A DNA stretch of 64,000 nucleotides from AP-15 sp963774345 (lineage in GTDB: Bacteria; Pseudomonadota; Alphaproteobacteria; ATCC43930; CGMCC-115725), in the NCBI GenBank assembly GCA_963774345.1, contig CAVZFB010000024.1, forward strand, positions 310,001 through 374,000, written 5' to 3'. Shown here one piece after another: positions 29,726 to 37,831 of the stretch (the first letter of the stretch is position 1; each line of letters begins with the position of its first letter). The position numbers and the translations under genes were made by a program. The notes below the pieces were generated by a model. It searched no databases and had not been told where the DNA came from. It saw only the letters and a list, made by a program, of their open reading frames with translations.

Positions 29726-30214
29726 ATGCCGTCTCCGGTCGTCCTGCGGCTTCTGCTATTGCTGTTCCTGGCCAACGGCACGCCAGTGATGGTTAAGAAG
29801 CTTCTCGGTGACCGTTGGTCTTACCCTCTCGACGGCGACCGTGAATTCATAGACGGCAGGCCGCTGTTCGGACGCTCAAAGACGATACGCGGCGTGGCCC
29901 TCGCGATCCTGTCGACCACGGCAGGGGCAGCTTTGCTCGATCTCGGCTGGAGGATCGGGGTGTTGGTCGGCACTCTGGCGATGGTCGGCGACCTGTCCTC
30001 GAGCTTTCTAAAGCGCCGCCTCGGCCGGCCGTCGAGCAGCCCCGCGGTCGGGCTCGATCAGATACCGGAATCGCTATTTCCGCTGCTCGGCTGCGTCGGT
30101 CCGTTGTCATTGACCGTGGCCGATGTTGCTATTGGGGTCGTGATTTTTTTCGTCGCCGAGTTGCTGGTCTCTCGTGTGCTCTACGCATTCGACCTGCGCG
30201 ATCGTCCCTATTAG
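29726..30214 (+). CDS. CarS-like (CDP-archaeol synthase/DUF46 family) membrane protein
   Basis: A 162-residue protein with about four transmembrane helices. The C-terminal half has G-D-L-S-S-S-F-x-K-R-R and then P-x-x-x-x-x-x-x-D-Q-I-P-E-S-L, the CTP:phosphatidate cytidylyltransferase-superfamily signature as seen in CarS/DUF46. The N-terminal N-G-T-P-V and F-G-x-S-K-T-I-R-G also match. CarS makes CDP-archaeol in archaea; bacterial DUF46 members exist but their substrate is unknown, and a CDP-activated lipid is the reasonable guess. The gene directly follows the lipoprotein hydrolase. The TAG stop at 30212-30214 is also part of the TTAG target site of the IS element that follows. Confidence 0.78.
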   Translation: MPSPVVLRLLLLLFLANGTPVMVKKLLGDRWSYPLDGDREFIDGRPLFGRSKTIRGVALAILSTTAGAALLDLGWRIGVLVGTLAMVGDLSSSFLKRRLGRPSSSPAVGLDQIPESLFPLLGCVGPLSLTVADVAIGVVIFFVAELLVSRVLYAFDLRDRPY

Positions 30215-30230
30215 GGAAACTCTGCAAAAG
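30215..30230 (+). repeat. IS5-family left terminal inverted repeat
   Basis: GGAAACTCTGCAAAAG at the outer end of the element, directly after the TTAG target duplication. It pairs imperfectly with 31370-31385. Confidence 0.8.
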
Positions 30231-30291
30231 CCTTTGGGTCGGTGATCATGATATAGTGTGGACGGGGCGGATGGTACGCAGGGTTGGGGGA

Positions 30292-31251
30292 ATGAAGCAG
30301 CTGACGCTGGCGAGTGGGGGGTTTGAGCGCTACGCCAAGACGACCCGACGGGCGGTGTTTCTTTCTGAGATGGAGCGCGTGGTTCCGTGGCCGGCGCTGT
30401 GCCGGCTGATCGAGCCGTTCTATCTCAAGCCCGGAAATGGCCGTCCGCCGATTGGGGTCGAACGGATGCTGCGTCTCTATTTTCTGCAGCAATGGTTCAA
30501 CCTGTCGGACCCGGCGGTGGAAGAGGCGCTGTATGATTCGGTGGCGATGCGCGGTTTTGTCGGGATCGACCTCGGCCGCGAGCCGGTGCCGGACGAGACC
30601 ACGATGTGCCGCTTCCGCCACTTGCTCGAAGCCCACAATCTCGGCCGCCGGTTGTTCGACGAGGTGCGGCGGCATCTGGCGGCGAAGGGGCTGAAGATCG
30701 CCACCGGCACGATTGTCGATGCGACCATCATCAATGCGCCGTCTTCGACCAAGAACGCCCAGAAGGTCCGCGATCCCGAGATGCATCAGACCAAGAAGGG
30801 CAACCAGTGGTATTTCGGCATGAAGGCGCATCTCGGCGTCGACAGCCGCACCAAGCTGATCCATGCGGCGGTGGCGACCCCGGCCAACGTCGCCGACAGC
30901 CGGGTGCTGCCCGATCTGCTGCACGGGCGCGAGACCCGGGTGTGGGGCGATCAGGCGTATCGCGGCCAGCGCGCGGTGATCCGCCACAAGGCCCCGCGGG
31001 CGCGCGATTTCACCAACCGCCGCTACCGTCATCGCGGCCTCGTCAACGCGATCGAGCGGGCCAAGAACCGTAGCAAATCGAAGGTGCGCGCCAAGGTCGA
31101 GCATCCGATCGGGGTCATCAAGCGGGTGTTCGGCTTCGCCAAGGTGCGCTATCGCGGGCTCAAAAAGAACGCGCATCGCCTGATCGTGACCTGTGCGCTG
31201 GCCAATCTGTTCATGGCGCGCCGGCATCTGCTGCGTTGCCAAGAGGCGTAG
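30292..31251 (+). CDS. IS5-family transposase
   Basis: A 319-residue DDE transposase. The N-terminal DUF772-type region (G-R-P-P-I-G-V-E-R-M-L-R-L-Y-F-L-Q-Q-W) is followed by the catalytic residues: D in T-I-V-D-A-T-I-I-N, D in W-G-D-Q-A-Y-R-G and E in V-E-H-P-I-G-V-I-K-R. Start chosen at 30292 for the GGGTTGGGGGA sequence upstream. The frame is intact, so the copy may still be active. Confidence 0.95.
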   Translation: MKQLTLASGGFERYAKTTRRAVFLSEMERVVPWPALCRLIEPFYLKPGNGRPPIGVERMLRLYFLQQWFNLSDPAVEEALYDSVAMRGFVGIDLGREPVPDETTMCRFRHLLEAHNLGRRLFDEVRRHLAAKGLKIATGTIVDATIINAPSSTKNAQKVRDPEMHQTKKGNQWYFGMKAHLGVDSRTKLIHAAVATPANVADSRVLPDLLHGRETRVWGDQAYRGQRAVIRHKAPRARDFTNRRYRHRGLVNAIERAKNRSKSKVRAKVEHPIGVIKRVFGFAKVRYRGLKKNAHRLIVTCALANLFMARRHLLRCQEA

Positions 31252-31369
31252 TGTGTCCAAGCCACTCCAATACCCGCGCAGATCGGCCAACACCGCCCGA
31301 GGGTGTGCCATCTCTCGTCTGTCACCGGCTGAGGAGCTCGCTTCGTGACCGTCATCCGTGCGCCGAACC

Positions 31370-31385
31370 CTTGTTCAGACGTTCC
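31370..31385 (-). repeat. IS5-family right terminal inverted repeat
   Basis: On the minus strand it reads GGAACGTCTGAACAAG, matching the left end at 12 of 16 positions. It is followed outward by the second TTAG. Confidence 0.8.
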
Positions 31386-31392
31386 TTAGCGC

Positions 31393-32397
31393 TCAGCCGC
31401 GCCGCAAACGGTGCAAAGTGATTTCCGGAGGGCAATTCAGCCGCACCGCAACAATGCACGATCCGACCCCGACCGAGGTGTATCCGACCATGTGGCGATA
31501 GCGCCACGGTCCCGACCCCATGCGCCTCGGGAGAGTCGCGTCCAAGGTGATCGGAATGGCGCCAGGCAGGCAGATTTGACCGCCATGCGTGTGCCCACTC
31601 AGCAGCACATCGAAATCGGCATGCGCCGCCTGACGATAGATCTCCGGGGTATGCGACAGCAGGATCGAAAATTCGCCGTCGGGAATCTGCAAGGCGGCCT
31701 TTTCGATATTATCGACCCGATAGTAATGGGCGTCGTCAATGCCGGCCAGATGGATGCGCTGGCTACCGCGGACAAGCGGCTCGGTTTCGTTGAGCAACAT
31801 GCGGATTCCCATCGCTTCCAAAGCCGGGACCATGCGGATCGAGTTGTGATTTCCCAGGACGCCGTATACCGGTCCAGCGAGGTGAGCGCGCATCCGCGCC
31901 ATGCCCTCGATGGTCGCGTCATATGGTCCGAACGTTTTCCCGCGATAGTCGCCGGTCAGGACACAAAGGTCGTAATGCAGCTCCGGCAGAAGTTCGATCA
32001 GGCGCCGCATCGCGCCTTGGTTCATGTCGACGTGCAGATCGCTAATTTGAAGGACCGTGAAACCGTCGAACGCCGACGGCAGCTCGGGCATGACCATGTC
32101 GTGGCGACGGATTTGCACATTTTCGGCATTCCTGCGAGCCCGTCCGTACAATCCGCTGAGTTTAAGCGCTCCGCGAATTACCGTGGGACTGAAATACCAA
32201 TTCTCGGGGTGAAAGAAGTTGAGGCCCTGGCCAAAGACTCGTCCCTCATGGTCGTCCTCGATACCGAGCCGCAGCTTTGCATGCAGCCGACCGAGCCGCC
32301 GCTCCAGCTTGACGATTACGTCCTGGTCCATCGAGGCCTTTATACAATCACCCAAGCACTCTCCAGCCGAGAGCCGACGATAAGCATCAGTATTCAT
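31393..32397 (-). CDS. metallophosphoesterase, YkuE-like
   Basis: A 334-residue calcineurin-like phosphoesterase with motifs in order: Q-I-S-D-L-H-V-D (about 115), V-L-T-G-D-Y-R-G, V-L-G-N-H-N-S, L-L-S-H-T-P and L-L-S-G-H-T-H-G-G-Q. The last, with the following Q-I-C-L-P-G, is typical of the YkuE branch, which is tied to lipid or UDP-lipid-A-type substrates in other bacteria. The first about 80 residues have no recognised domain. A Met at 32331 is an alternative start, as no strong ribosome site marks either. The stop lies 4 bp beyond the IS target duplication, so this gene was nearly hit by the insertion. Confidence 0.83.
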   Translation of the reverse strand: MNTDAYRRLSAGECLGDCIKASMDQDVIVKLERRLGRLHAKLRLGIEDDHEGRVFGQGLNFFHPENWYFSPTVIRGALKLSGLYGRARRNAENVQIRRHDMVMPELPSAFDGFTVLQISDLHVDMNQGAMRRLIELLPELHYDLCVLTGDYRGKTFGPYDATIEGMARMRAHLAGPVYGVLGNHNSIRMVPALEAMGIRMLLNETEPLVRGSQRIHLAGIDDAHYYRVDNIEKAALQIPDGEFSILLSHTPEIYRQAAHADFDVLLSGHTHGGQICLPGAIPITLDATLPRRMGSGPWRYRHMVGYTSVGVGSCIVAVRLNCPPEITLHRLRRG

Positions 32398-32550
32398 AAA
32401 AGGTTAATTTAGATCTAGATTAGCAGATTCATTCCCGATTTGCAAAGCTTATTCGACGATCATTAAGTCTGCCCACGGATTCGAGGGCAGTGGAGAGCCG
32501 CACGGCCTCTCGCTTCCTTCTCTGGCGCGACTGCCGTGCGATTGACAGCC

Positions 32551-34263
32551 CTACCATCCCAACGCGTAAGCCGCGCGGCGAGGATCGGCCCCGGCTTCCA
32601 TGACGCCGCGCTTCCTGTCGACATCGATGGCGCAGACCGCACCCGCGGTCCAGATCCAGTCGGGCCAGCGCTGGATCTCGTGCCCGCGGCGCGCCAATTC
32701 GGCTATAACCGGCTCGGGGATTCGGGCCTCGATTGCCAATCGGCCGGGGTAGTAGTCGTAGGGCGCGAAAGAGGACGGATAGCTGTAGCTCGCGAAGCGC
32801 GGGCTCTCGATCGCCGACTGCGCGTCCTGGCCGAACGTGAACAAGTTCAGCAACACCTGCAGCATCGCCTGGCTTTGCACGTCGCCGCCGGGTGTGCCGA
32901 ACGGCAGAAAACGGTCGCCGCCCTTGATCGCCAAGGCTGGGTTCGGGGTCAGCCGCGGTCTTTTGCCCGGGCCCGCGCCGGCCGGATGGCGCGGATCGGG
33001 GCGCGATTGCGAGCCGCGGTTCGAGGGGATCAGGCCGGTTCCTGGCACCACTGGCGAGCCGTAGGAGCCATCGCTCGGCGTTGCCGAGAACAGATTGCCG
33101 TGGCGGTCGGCAACGCAGACATAGGAAGTGTCGGGCTCGGGATTCGGGTCGCCCGCGGCTGGGGCAAACCGGCCGGTGCTACGGCCGATCTCGCCGGCAG
33201 GCGGCATTTCCGGCCAGGCGCGGTCGGGGCGGATCAGTTTGCGGCGCTCGGCCGCGTATTCCTCCGAGATCAGGGTCGCGAGCGGCACCTCGACCACCGC
33301 CGGGTCGCCGTAATAGGCCTCACGGTCGGCAAAGGCGAGCTTTAGCGCCTCGGTGAGGTGATGCACGTAGTCGGCGCTATTGTGGCCGAGACCGGCAAGA
33401 TTGGTTCCCTCGAGCAAGGCCAAGGTCTGCAACAGCACCGGGCCCTGGCACCACGCCCCGCAAGTGAAGACTTCGAGATCGCCGAAGCGGCGGCGCTCCG
33501 GCCGGGTAATGGGTGAGCGATATTCCGCGAGATCCTCGGCCGACAACAGTCCGCCTTCCTGTTTCATGAAGGCGATGATCTTCTTGGCGATGTCGCCGCG
33601 ATAGAAGGCATCGCGCGCCGCTTCGAGCCCGGCCTCTCGGCCCCGCGCGGCGGCGGCGCGCTCCTCGTCGGCCATGTATTGCAACGAACCGGCGAGATCG
33701 GTCTGACGGAACACCTCTCCCGTCTCCGGTACGCGTCCGTTGGGCAGAAAGATCGCCGCCGAGGACGGCCAGGCCCGATGGTCGGCCTCATGCCGCTTCA
33801 GGCTTTCAGCCATCAGCGGATACATCGGAAAGCCTTCGCCAGCGAGCCGGGTCGCCGCCGCCGCGACCTCGCCAAAGCTCATCGTGCCGTAACGCCTGAG
33901 CGCAGTGATCCAGGCATCGGGCGCAGCGGGGACGACGGTGCGCAATACACCCTTGGGGATCTTGCCGCCGTGCTCGCGCATGAACAATTCGGGGTCGAGC
34001 GCTTTTGGCCAAGCGCCGAGCCCTTCGATAGTCACGACCTCGCGGCTCTCGGCAAGATAGATCATGATTGGCGCGACGCCGGCGACATCGACGAGATCGC
34101 TCTGAAGCACGCCGAGTGCGATCCCAGCAGCGCATCCCGCATCGATCGCGTTGCCGCCCGCCTCGAGGATCGCGAACCCGGCGGTGGCGGCGAGATAGTG
34201 GCCGGCCGCGATGGCATGTCGGGTCACGGCGATGGTCGGGCGGTGCGCGGCTGGTGCGGTCAT
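32551..34263 (-). CDS. ggt: gamma-glutamyltransferase family protein
   Basis: A 570-residue Ntn hydrolase. The N-terminal part has A-x-G-H-Y-L-A-x-x-A-G-x-x-I-L-E-x-G-G-N-A-I-D-A, the gamma-glutamyltransferase signature. The maturation site should be the Thr in P-D-T-S-Y-V-C-V-A-D, where the small subunit begins; true GGT has T-T-H here, so the acceptor specificity may differ. The C-terminal G-T-P-G-G-D-V-Q-S-Q-A segment is also typical. Start at 34263 chosen for the conserved N-terminus and an AAGGG upstream. No Sec signal is visible, so a cytoplasmic enzyme, as in the YwrD or cephalosporin-acylase branch, is likely. Confidence 0.85.
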   Translation of the reverse strand: MTAPAAHRPTIAVTRHAIAAGHYLAATAGFAILEAGGNAIDAGCAAGIALGVLQSDLVDVAGVAPIMIYLAESREVVTIEGLGAWPKALDPELFMREHGGKIPKGVLRTVVPAAPDAWITALRRYGTMSFGEVAAAATRLAGEGFPMYPLMAESLKRHEADHRAWPSSAAIFLPNGRVPETGEVFRQTDLAGSLQYMADEERAAAARGREAGLEAARDAFYRGDIAKKIIAFMKQEGGLLSAEDLAEYRSPITRPERRRFGDLEVFTCGAWCQGPVLLQTLALLEGTNLAGLGHNSADYVHHLTEALKLAFADREAYYGDPAVVEVPLATLISEEYAAERRKLIRPDRAWPEMPPAGEIGRSTGRFAPAAGDPNPEPDTSYVCVADRHGNLFSATPSDGSYGSPVVPGTGLIPSNRGSQSRPDPRHPAGAGPGKRPRLTPNPALAIKGGDRFLPFGTPGGDVQSQAMLQVLLNLFTFGQDAQSAIESPRFASYSYPSSFAPYDYYPGRLAIEARIPEPVIAELARRGHEIQRWPDWIWTAGAVCAIDVDRKRGVMEAGADPRRAAYALGW

Positions 34264-34388
34264 GGTGGGACCCTTGCGCAATGCTAAGTGTGCGCCACAG
34301 TAGCGCTTGACCGGCCGCCGATAGAAGAGGCGTTGTCGCAGCGACGGGGGATTGCCATGAAACCTCTCTTGCGCTGCGGGCGAAGCAA

Positions 34389-35753
34389 TTGCGTCGGGTG
34401 AGATGGCGGCGGGAGCGCCGCGCCGAGGCGGCATCAGACGAAGGCGGCCTGCTGGTGCTGGCGGCATTGGCGCTGATCGCGGGCGCCGGATCGGGGCTAA
34501 TCGTCGCGATCTTTCGCTTGGCGCTGACCCAAGCCGATCGCTGGCGCAACGAGCTGATTGCCCATGCCCATCATCAGCCACTGGTCGGGTTTGTACTGGT
34601 CGTCGCCGGCTCTGCGGCTGCCGTGGCGCTCGCCGCCTGGCTAGTCCGGCGATTTTCGCCTTATGCCTCGGGAAGCGGTATCCCACAGGTCGAGGCGGCA
34701 TTGACCGGCAACCTGCCGCCAGCCCCACCCCGACTGATACCGGTCAAGTTCCTCGGCGGCCTCTTGGCGATCGGCGGCGGCATGGCGTTAGGCCGCGAGG
34801 GGCCGAGCGTGCAGATGGGGGCGGTCGTCGCCCACATCGTCGGCAAGGCGTTCCGCTGTTCCTGGCCAGATTTGCGGACCTTGCTCGCAGCGGGCGCCGG
34901 TGCCGGGCTCGCCGTCGCGTTCAACGCACCGATCGCCGGCGCCGTGTTCGTGCTCGAAGAACTGGTGAGGCGGTTGGAGACCCGGATCGCGATCGTCGCC
35001 CTCGGCGCATCGTCGACGGCGATCCTGATCTCCCGCCTGCTCCTCGGCGACGCTCCGGATTTCCAGGTCGCGGTCTCGGCGCAGGCGGTGACGGCCACCG
35101 GTCCCCTGCCCTACGCCGTCGCCGCAACGTGGCCGCTATTCCTCGCGCTCGGGGTCGTCGCGGGGATCGCGGCCAGCTTCTACAACCGTGCGATCCTCGG
35201 CGCGCTTTTGTTGGCGGCGCGGCTCGACGAGCGCTGTCCGGTCGAAGTCCAGGCGGCGGCGATCGGCGCGCTCGTCGGGATCATCGGTTGGTTCTCGCCG
35301 GGGCTGATCGGTGGTGGCGATGACATCACTCAGCGGGTGCTGGCCGCCAGCACGGCGCTCGGCGCGATCCCGCTGGCCTTTATCGTGCGCTTCGGGCTCG
35401 GGGCGGCGTGCTACGCCGCACGCACCCCGGGCGGGCTGTTCGCGCCGTTGCTGGTGCTGGGTGCCCAGCTCGGGCTGTTATGCGGGGCGCTGTGCCACGC
35501 CGCCTTCCCCGGTCTCGGCATCGAACCCGAGGCCTTCGCGGTCGTCGCGATGGCCGCATTCTTCACCGGCGTCGTGCAGGCGCCGGTGACCGGGATCGTG
35601 CTGGTCACCGAGATGACCGCAGCCTTCACCACGCTGCTGCCGATGCTGGCAGCATGCTTTGCCGCGATGGTAACTGTCAGCCTGCTGGGCGTCGCGCCGA
35701 TCTACGACTCGCTTCGCGAACGCGTCATCGGACAAACCCGGTCGCCGCCGTAA
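34389..35753 (+). CDS. ClC-family chloride channel/H+-Cl- exchanger (ClcA-like)
   Basis: A 454-residue membrane protein. GSGIP at 95-99 and GREGP at 135-139 are the first two chloride-coordinating loops, with the gating Glu present in GREGP. G-G-L-F-A-P near residue 345 is the third selectivity-loop segment. There are no CBS domains. The only in-frame starts are TTG at 34389 or GTG at 34398; no ATG is available before the first helix, so the start is uncertain. It is divergent from ggt and convergent with a second ClC gene 7 bp away. Confidence 0.88.
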   Translation: MRRVRWRRERRAEAASDEGGLLVLAALALIAGAGSGLIVAIFRLALTQADRWRNELIAHAHHQPLVGFVLVVAGSAAAVALAAWLVRRFSPYASGSGIPQVEAALTGNLPPAPPRLIPVKFLGGLLAIGGGMALGREGPSVQMGAVVAHIVGKAFRCSWPDLRTLLAAGAGAGLAVAFNAPIAGAVFVLEELVRRLETRIAIVALGASSTAILISRLLLGDAPDFQVAVSAQAVTATGPLPYAVAATWPLFLALGVVAGIAASFYNRAILGALLLAARLDERCPVEVQAAAIGALVGIIGWFSPGLIGGGDDITQRVLAASTALGAIPLAFIVRFGLGAACYAARTPGGLFAPLLVLGAQLGLLCGALCHAAFPGLGIEPEAFAVVAMAAFFTGVVQAPVTGIVLVTEMTAAFTTLLPMLAACFAAMVTVSLLGVAPIYDSLRERVIGQTRSPP

Positions 35754-35760
35754 ACAATCC

Positions 35761-37632
35761 TCAGGCGGGATAAACCTGAATGCTGCTGGCCACAGAGTCG
35801 GCGACGTGCTCTTTGGTGATCACCCCGGCGACATCCCCCGGCCGCGGCACGCCGTGACCCCGCACAACGAGAGCCATCCCCGCTTGCCTGCGCCAAATCC
35901 GCTGGATGACATCAAAAATGATGTCGTCCTCGCGCACGATGGTAAAATCGCGGCTCGCAAGGTCCCGCAGAGTAGCGCCGGATCGGGTGTCTTCCGAGGC
36001 AGTTCTGAGGGCGGTATTGACGCGCAACACGCCAAGGATTCGATTATCCTCGATAATCACAACATGGCGCATTCGGCCGCCATGATCGGAACGACCAAGA
36101 AAGCTGTTGAAGCTGATCTCGCTCGGCGCCAGCACAATGTCGGTGTCCATCACCTCTTTGGCGAGGCGGACGAGGAACATGTTTGCGTGTAGGGCTTTGG
36201 GTATGACGTGCCCGCGACGGTAGAGCTTCAAGGTGTAAATATTCTCGCGCGACAACACGCGCCGCACGCCGACACTGAAGGCGACCGCCAGGATCATCGG
36301 CAGAACGATGTCGTAGTCGCGCGTCATTTCGAAAATCATGGCGACGGCGGTCATCACCGCGCCAGTGCCGCCGCCTACCATCGCTCCCATGCCCACCATG
36401 GCAAAGGACGGGACGTTGATGGCGAGCGGCAGATGGAGGGCGGAGAGCAGGGCCGCAAACGCGCCCCCGATCGTCGCTCCCATAAATAGAGAGGGCGAGA
36501 AGATCCCACCCGACGAACCGGAGCCGAGGCTAAGCGTGGTGGCCAGGAGCTTGCATAGGAACAGCAGGAATAGCAGTCCGGCCCCTGCCAATTGGCCGAG
36601 GAGGATCACCTGGATCGTCGCGTAGCCGACGCCTTCGACGTAATAATGGCCAAAGCGCTGCATTAGCGCGTACATCAACACGCCGACCAGCAGCATGCCC
36701 AATGCATGGCGCGTGTAGCGCTCCGTGATCTTGTCAAAAAGATCTTCCAACAAGTGCAGCCCGCGGACAAAGCCGGCGGCGGCAACGCCGGTGATGGCCC
36801 CGAGCAATGCATAAAGGCAGAGTATGACGCCCGAGGTGGCGTCGACGCTCAAAGGGGCAAGATGCGGGACGGCGAACGCCGGCTGGGGACCGAAAAAGAA
36901 CCGCCCGATGAAGGTGGCCGTGCCAGTGGCGAGGGCAACCGGCAAAAACGTGCGGGAGCTGACCTCGGGCATCATCAGCTCGATCGCGAACAGGACGCCG
37001 CCGATCGGCGTATTGAAGGTCGCGGCGATGCCGCTGCCGGCACCGGCGGCAACCAGAATTATCCGCTCCCCCTGGGACATTCGGACGATCTGGCCCAGGG
37101 TCGATCCGAGGGCCGACCCGATCTGGATGATCGGACCCTCGCGCCCGACGGCCGCACCGCTGCCAATCGCGATCGCCGAGGCCAGCGACTTCACGACCGC
37201 GACAACGGGCCGGATCACTCCGCCGCCATAGTAGATCGCGTCCATCACCTCGGGCACGCCATGACCGCGGGCCTCGGGGGCGAAGGTGTTGACGAGGAAT
37301 GTCACCGCCACGCCGCCCAGCACCGGAACCAGAATGACGAACGGCCCCCATGGGCTCGCGGGCGTGAACAGGTTGGCGTCGTAGCGAAACGCCCACTTGC
37401 CGAGAAACAGGACGTTGTGGATCAACCCGATCAAATCACGGAAAGCAACCGCGCCAAACCCGGTCACGACGCCGACGACCAAGGCCAGAATAGAAAGATA
37501 GACCAGCCCGATCCGGCGGATCTCGCTATCGATCTTAGCCCGTTCGGCACTCGCGGCTTCGGTCGGGGACGGGGAGGCTTCCGGAATCGTCGAGCGACCA
37601 ATTGAGGGAAGCGGTTGTGGCTCTCCTGCCAT
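35761..37632 (-). CDS. ClC-family chloride channel with C-terminal CBS domains
   Basis: A 623-residue protein. The first chloride loop reads GHGVP (123-127) in place of GSGIP, and the gating-Glu loop GREGP is at 163-167. G-G-I-F-S-P-S-L-F-M-G-A is the third loop. After the last helix, about residues 475-610 hold two CBS motifs, one with V-I-I-E-D-N-R-I-L-G-V-L and one with L-V-V-R-G-H-G-V-P-x-x-G-D-V-A-G-V-I-T-K-E, which usually sense adenosine nucleotides. The GHGVP variant groups with channel-type ClC proteins. The gene is unrelated in sequence detail to the convergent ClcA-like gene, so the pair is not a recent duplication. Confidence 0.9.
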   Translation of the reverse strand: MAGEPQPLPSIGRSTIPEASPSPTEAASAERAKIDSEIRRIGLVYLSILALVVGVVTGFGAVAFRDLIGLIHNVLFLGKWAFRYDANLFTPASPWGPFVILVPVLGGVAVTFLVNTFAPEARGHGVPEVMDAIYYGGGVIRPVVAVVKSLASAIAIGSGAAVGREGPIIQIGSALGSTLGQIVRMSQGERIILVAAGAGSGIAATFNTPIGGVLFAIELMMPEVSSRTFLPVALATGTATFIGRFFFGPQPAFAVPHLAPLSVDATSGVILCLYALLGAITGVAAAGFVRGLHLLEDLFDKITERYTRHALGMLLVGVLMYALMQRFGHYYVEGVGYATIQVILLGQLAGAGLLFLLFLCKLLATTLSLGSGSSGGIFSPSLFMGATIGGAFAALLSALHLPLAINVPSFAMVGMGAMVGGGTGAVMTAVAMIFEMTRDYDIVLPMILAVAFSVGVRRVLSRENIYTLKLYRRGHVIPKALHANMFLVRLAKEVMDTDIVLAPSEISFNSFLGRSDHGGRMRHVVIIEDNRILGVLRVNTALRTASEDTRSGATLRDLASRDFTIVREDDIIFDVIQRIWRRQAGMALVVRGHGVPRPGDVAGVITKEHVADSVASSIQVYPA

Positions 37633-37831
37633 CGAGTTTCTCCGCTAACATCGCGGGCCCGACCAAAAGCCGGAGGAATCGCGGTTTACCTCACCTGGGA
37701 CAAACGGTCGAGCTTGCGCGGTGTCATGTGGCAACATGGCGCTCAGCCCCCAGGGCTGCGCCTTGGTGAGATCAAAGCGGGTAGGCAGTTCGCTTGGGTA
37801 TATGGCTATTGGCCTTCATTGCGAGGAAAAC

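Larger units (their letters stand above)
30215..31385 (+). mobile_element. IS5-family insertion sequence, complete
   Basis: A 1171-bp element bounded by TTAG direct repeats (30211-30214 and 31386-31389), which fits the YTAR-type target of IS5 elements. The ends are imperfect inverted repeats: GGAAACTCTGCAAAAG on the left against GGAACGTCTGAACAAG on the right (read inward), 12 of 16 identical. It encodes one intact transposase. The insertion is clean and leaves both neighbouring genes complete. Confidence 0.9.

Noticed and set aside
32480..32550. Possible hairpin GAGAGCC/GGCCTCTC upstream of the ggt stop
   Set aside because: The stem has a bulge and is not followed by a T-run on the transcribed strand, so I do not call it a terminator.
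36706..37605. 299-codon frame antisense to the CBS-ClC gene
   Set aside because: Arg/Gly/Asp-rich shadow with no family motif.
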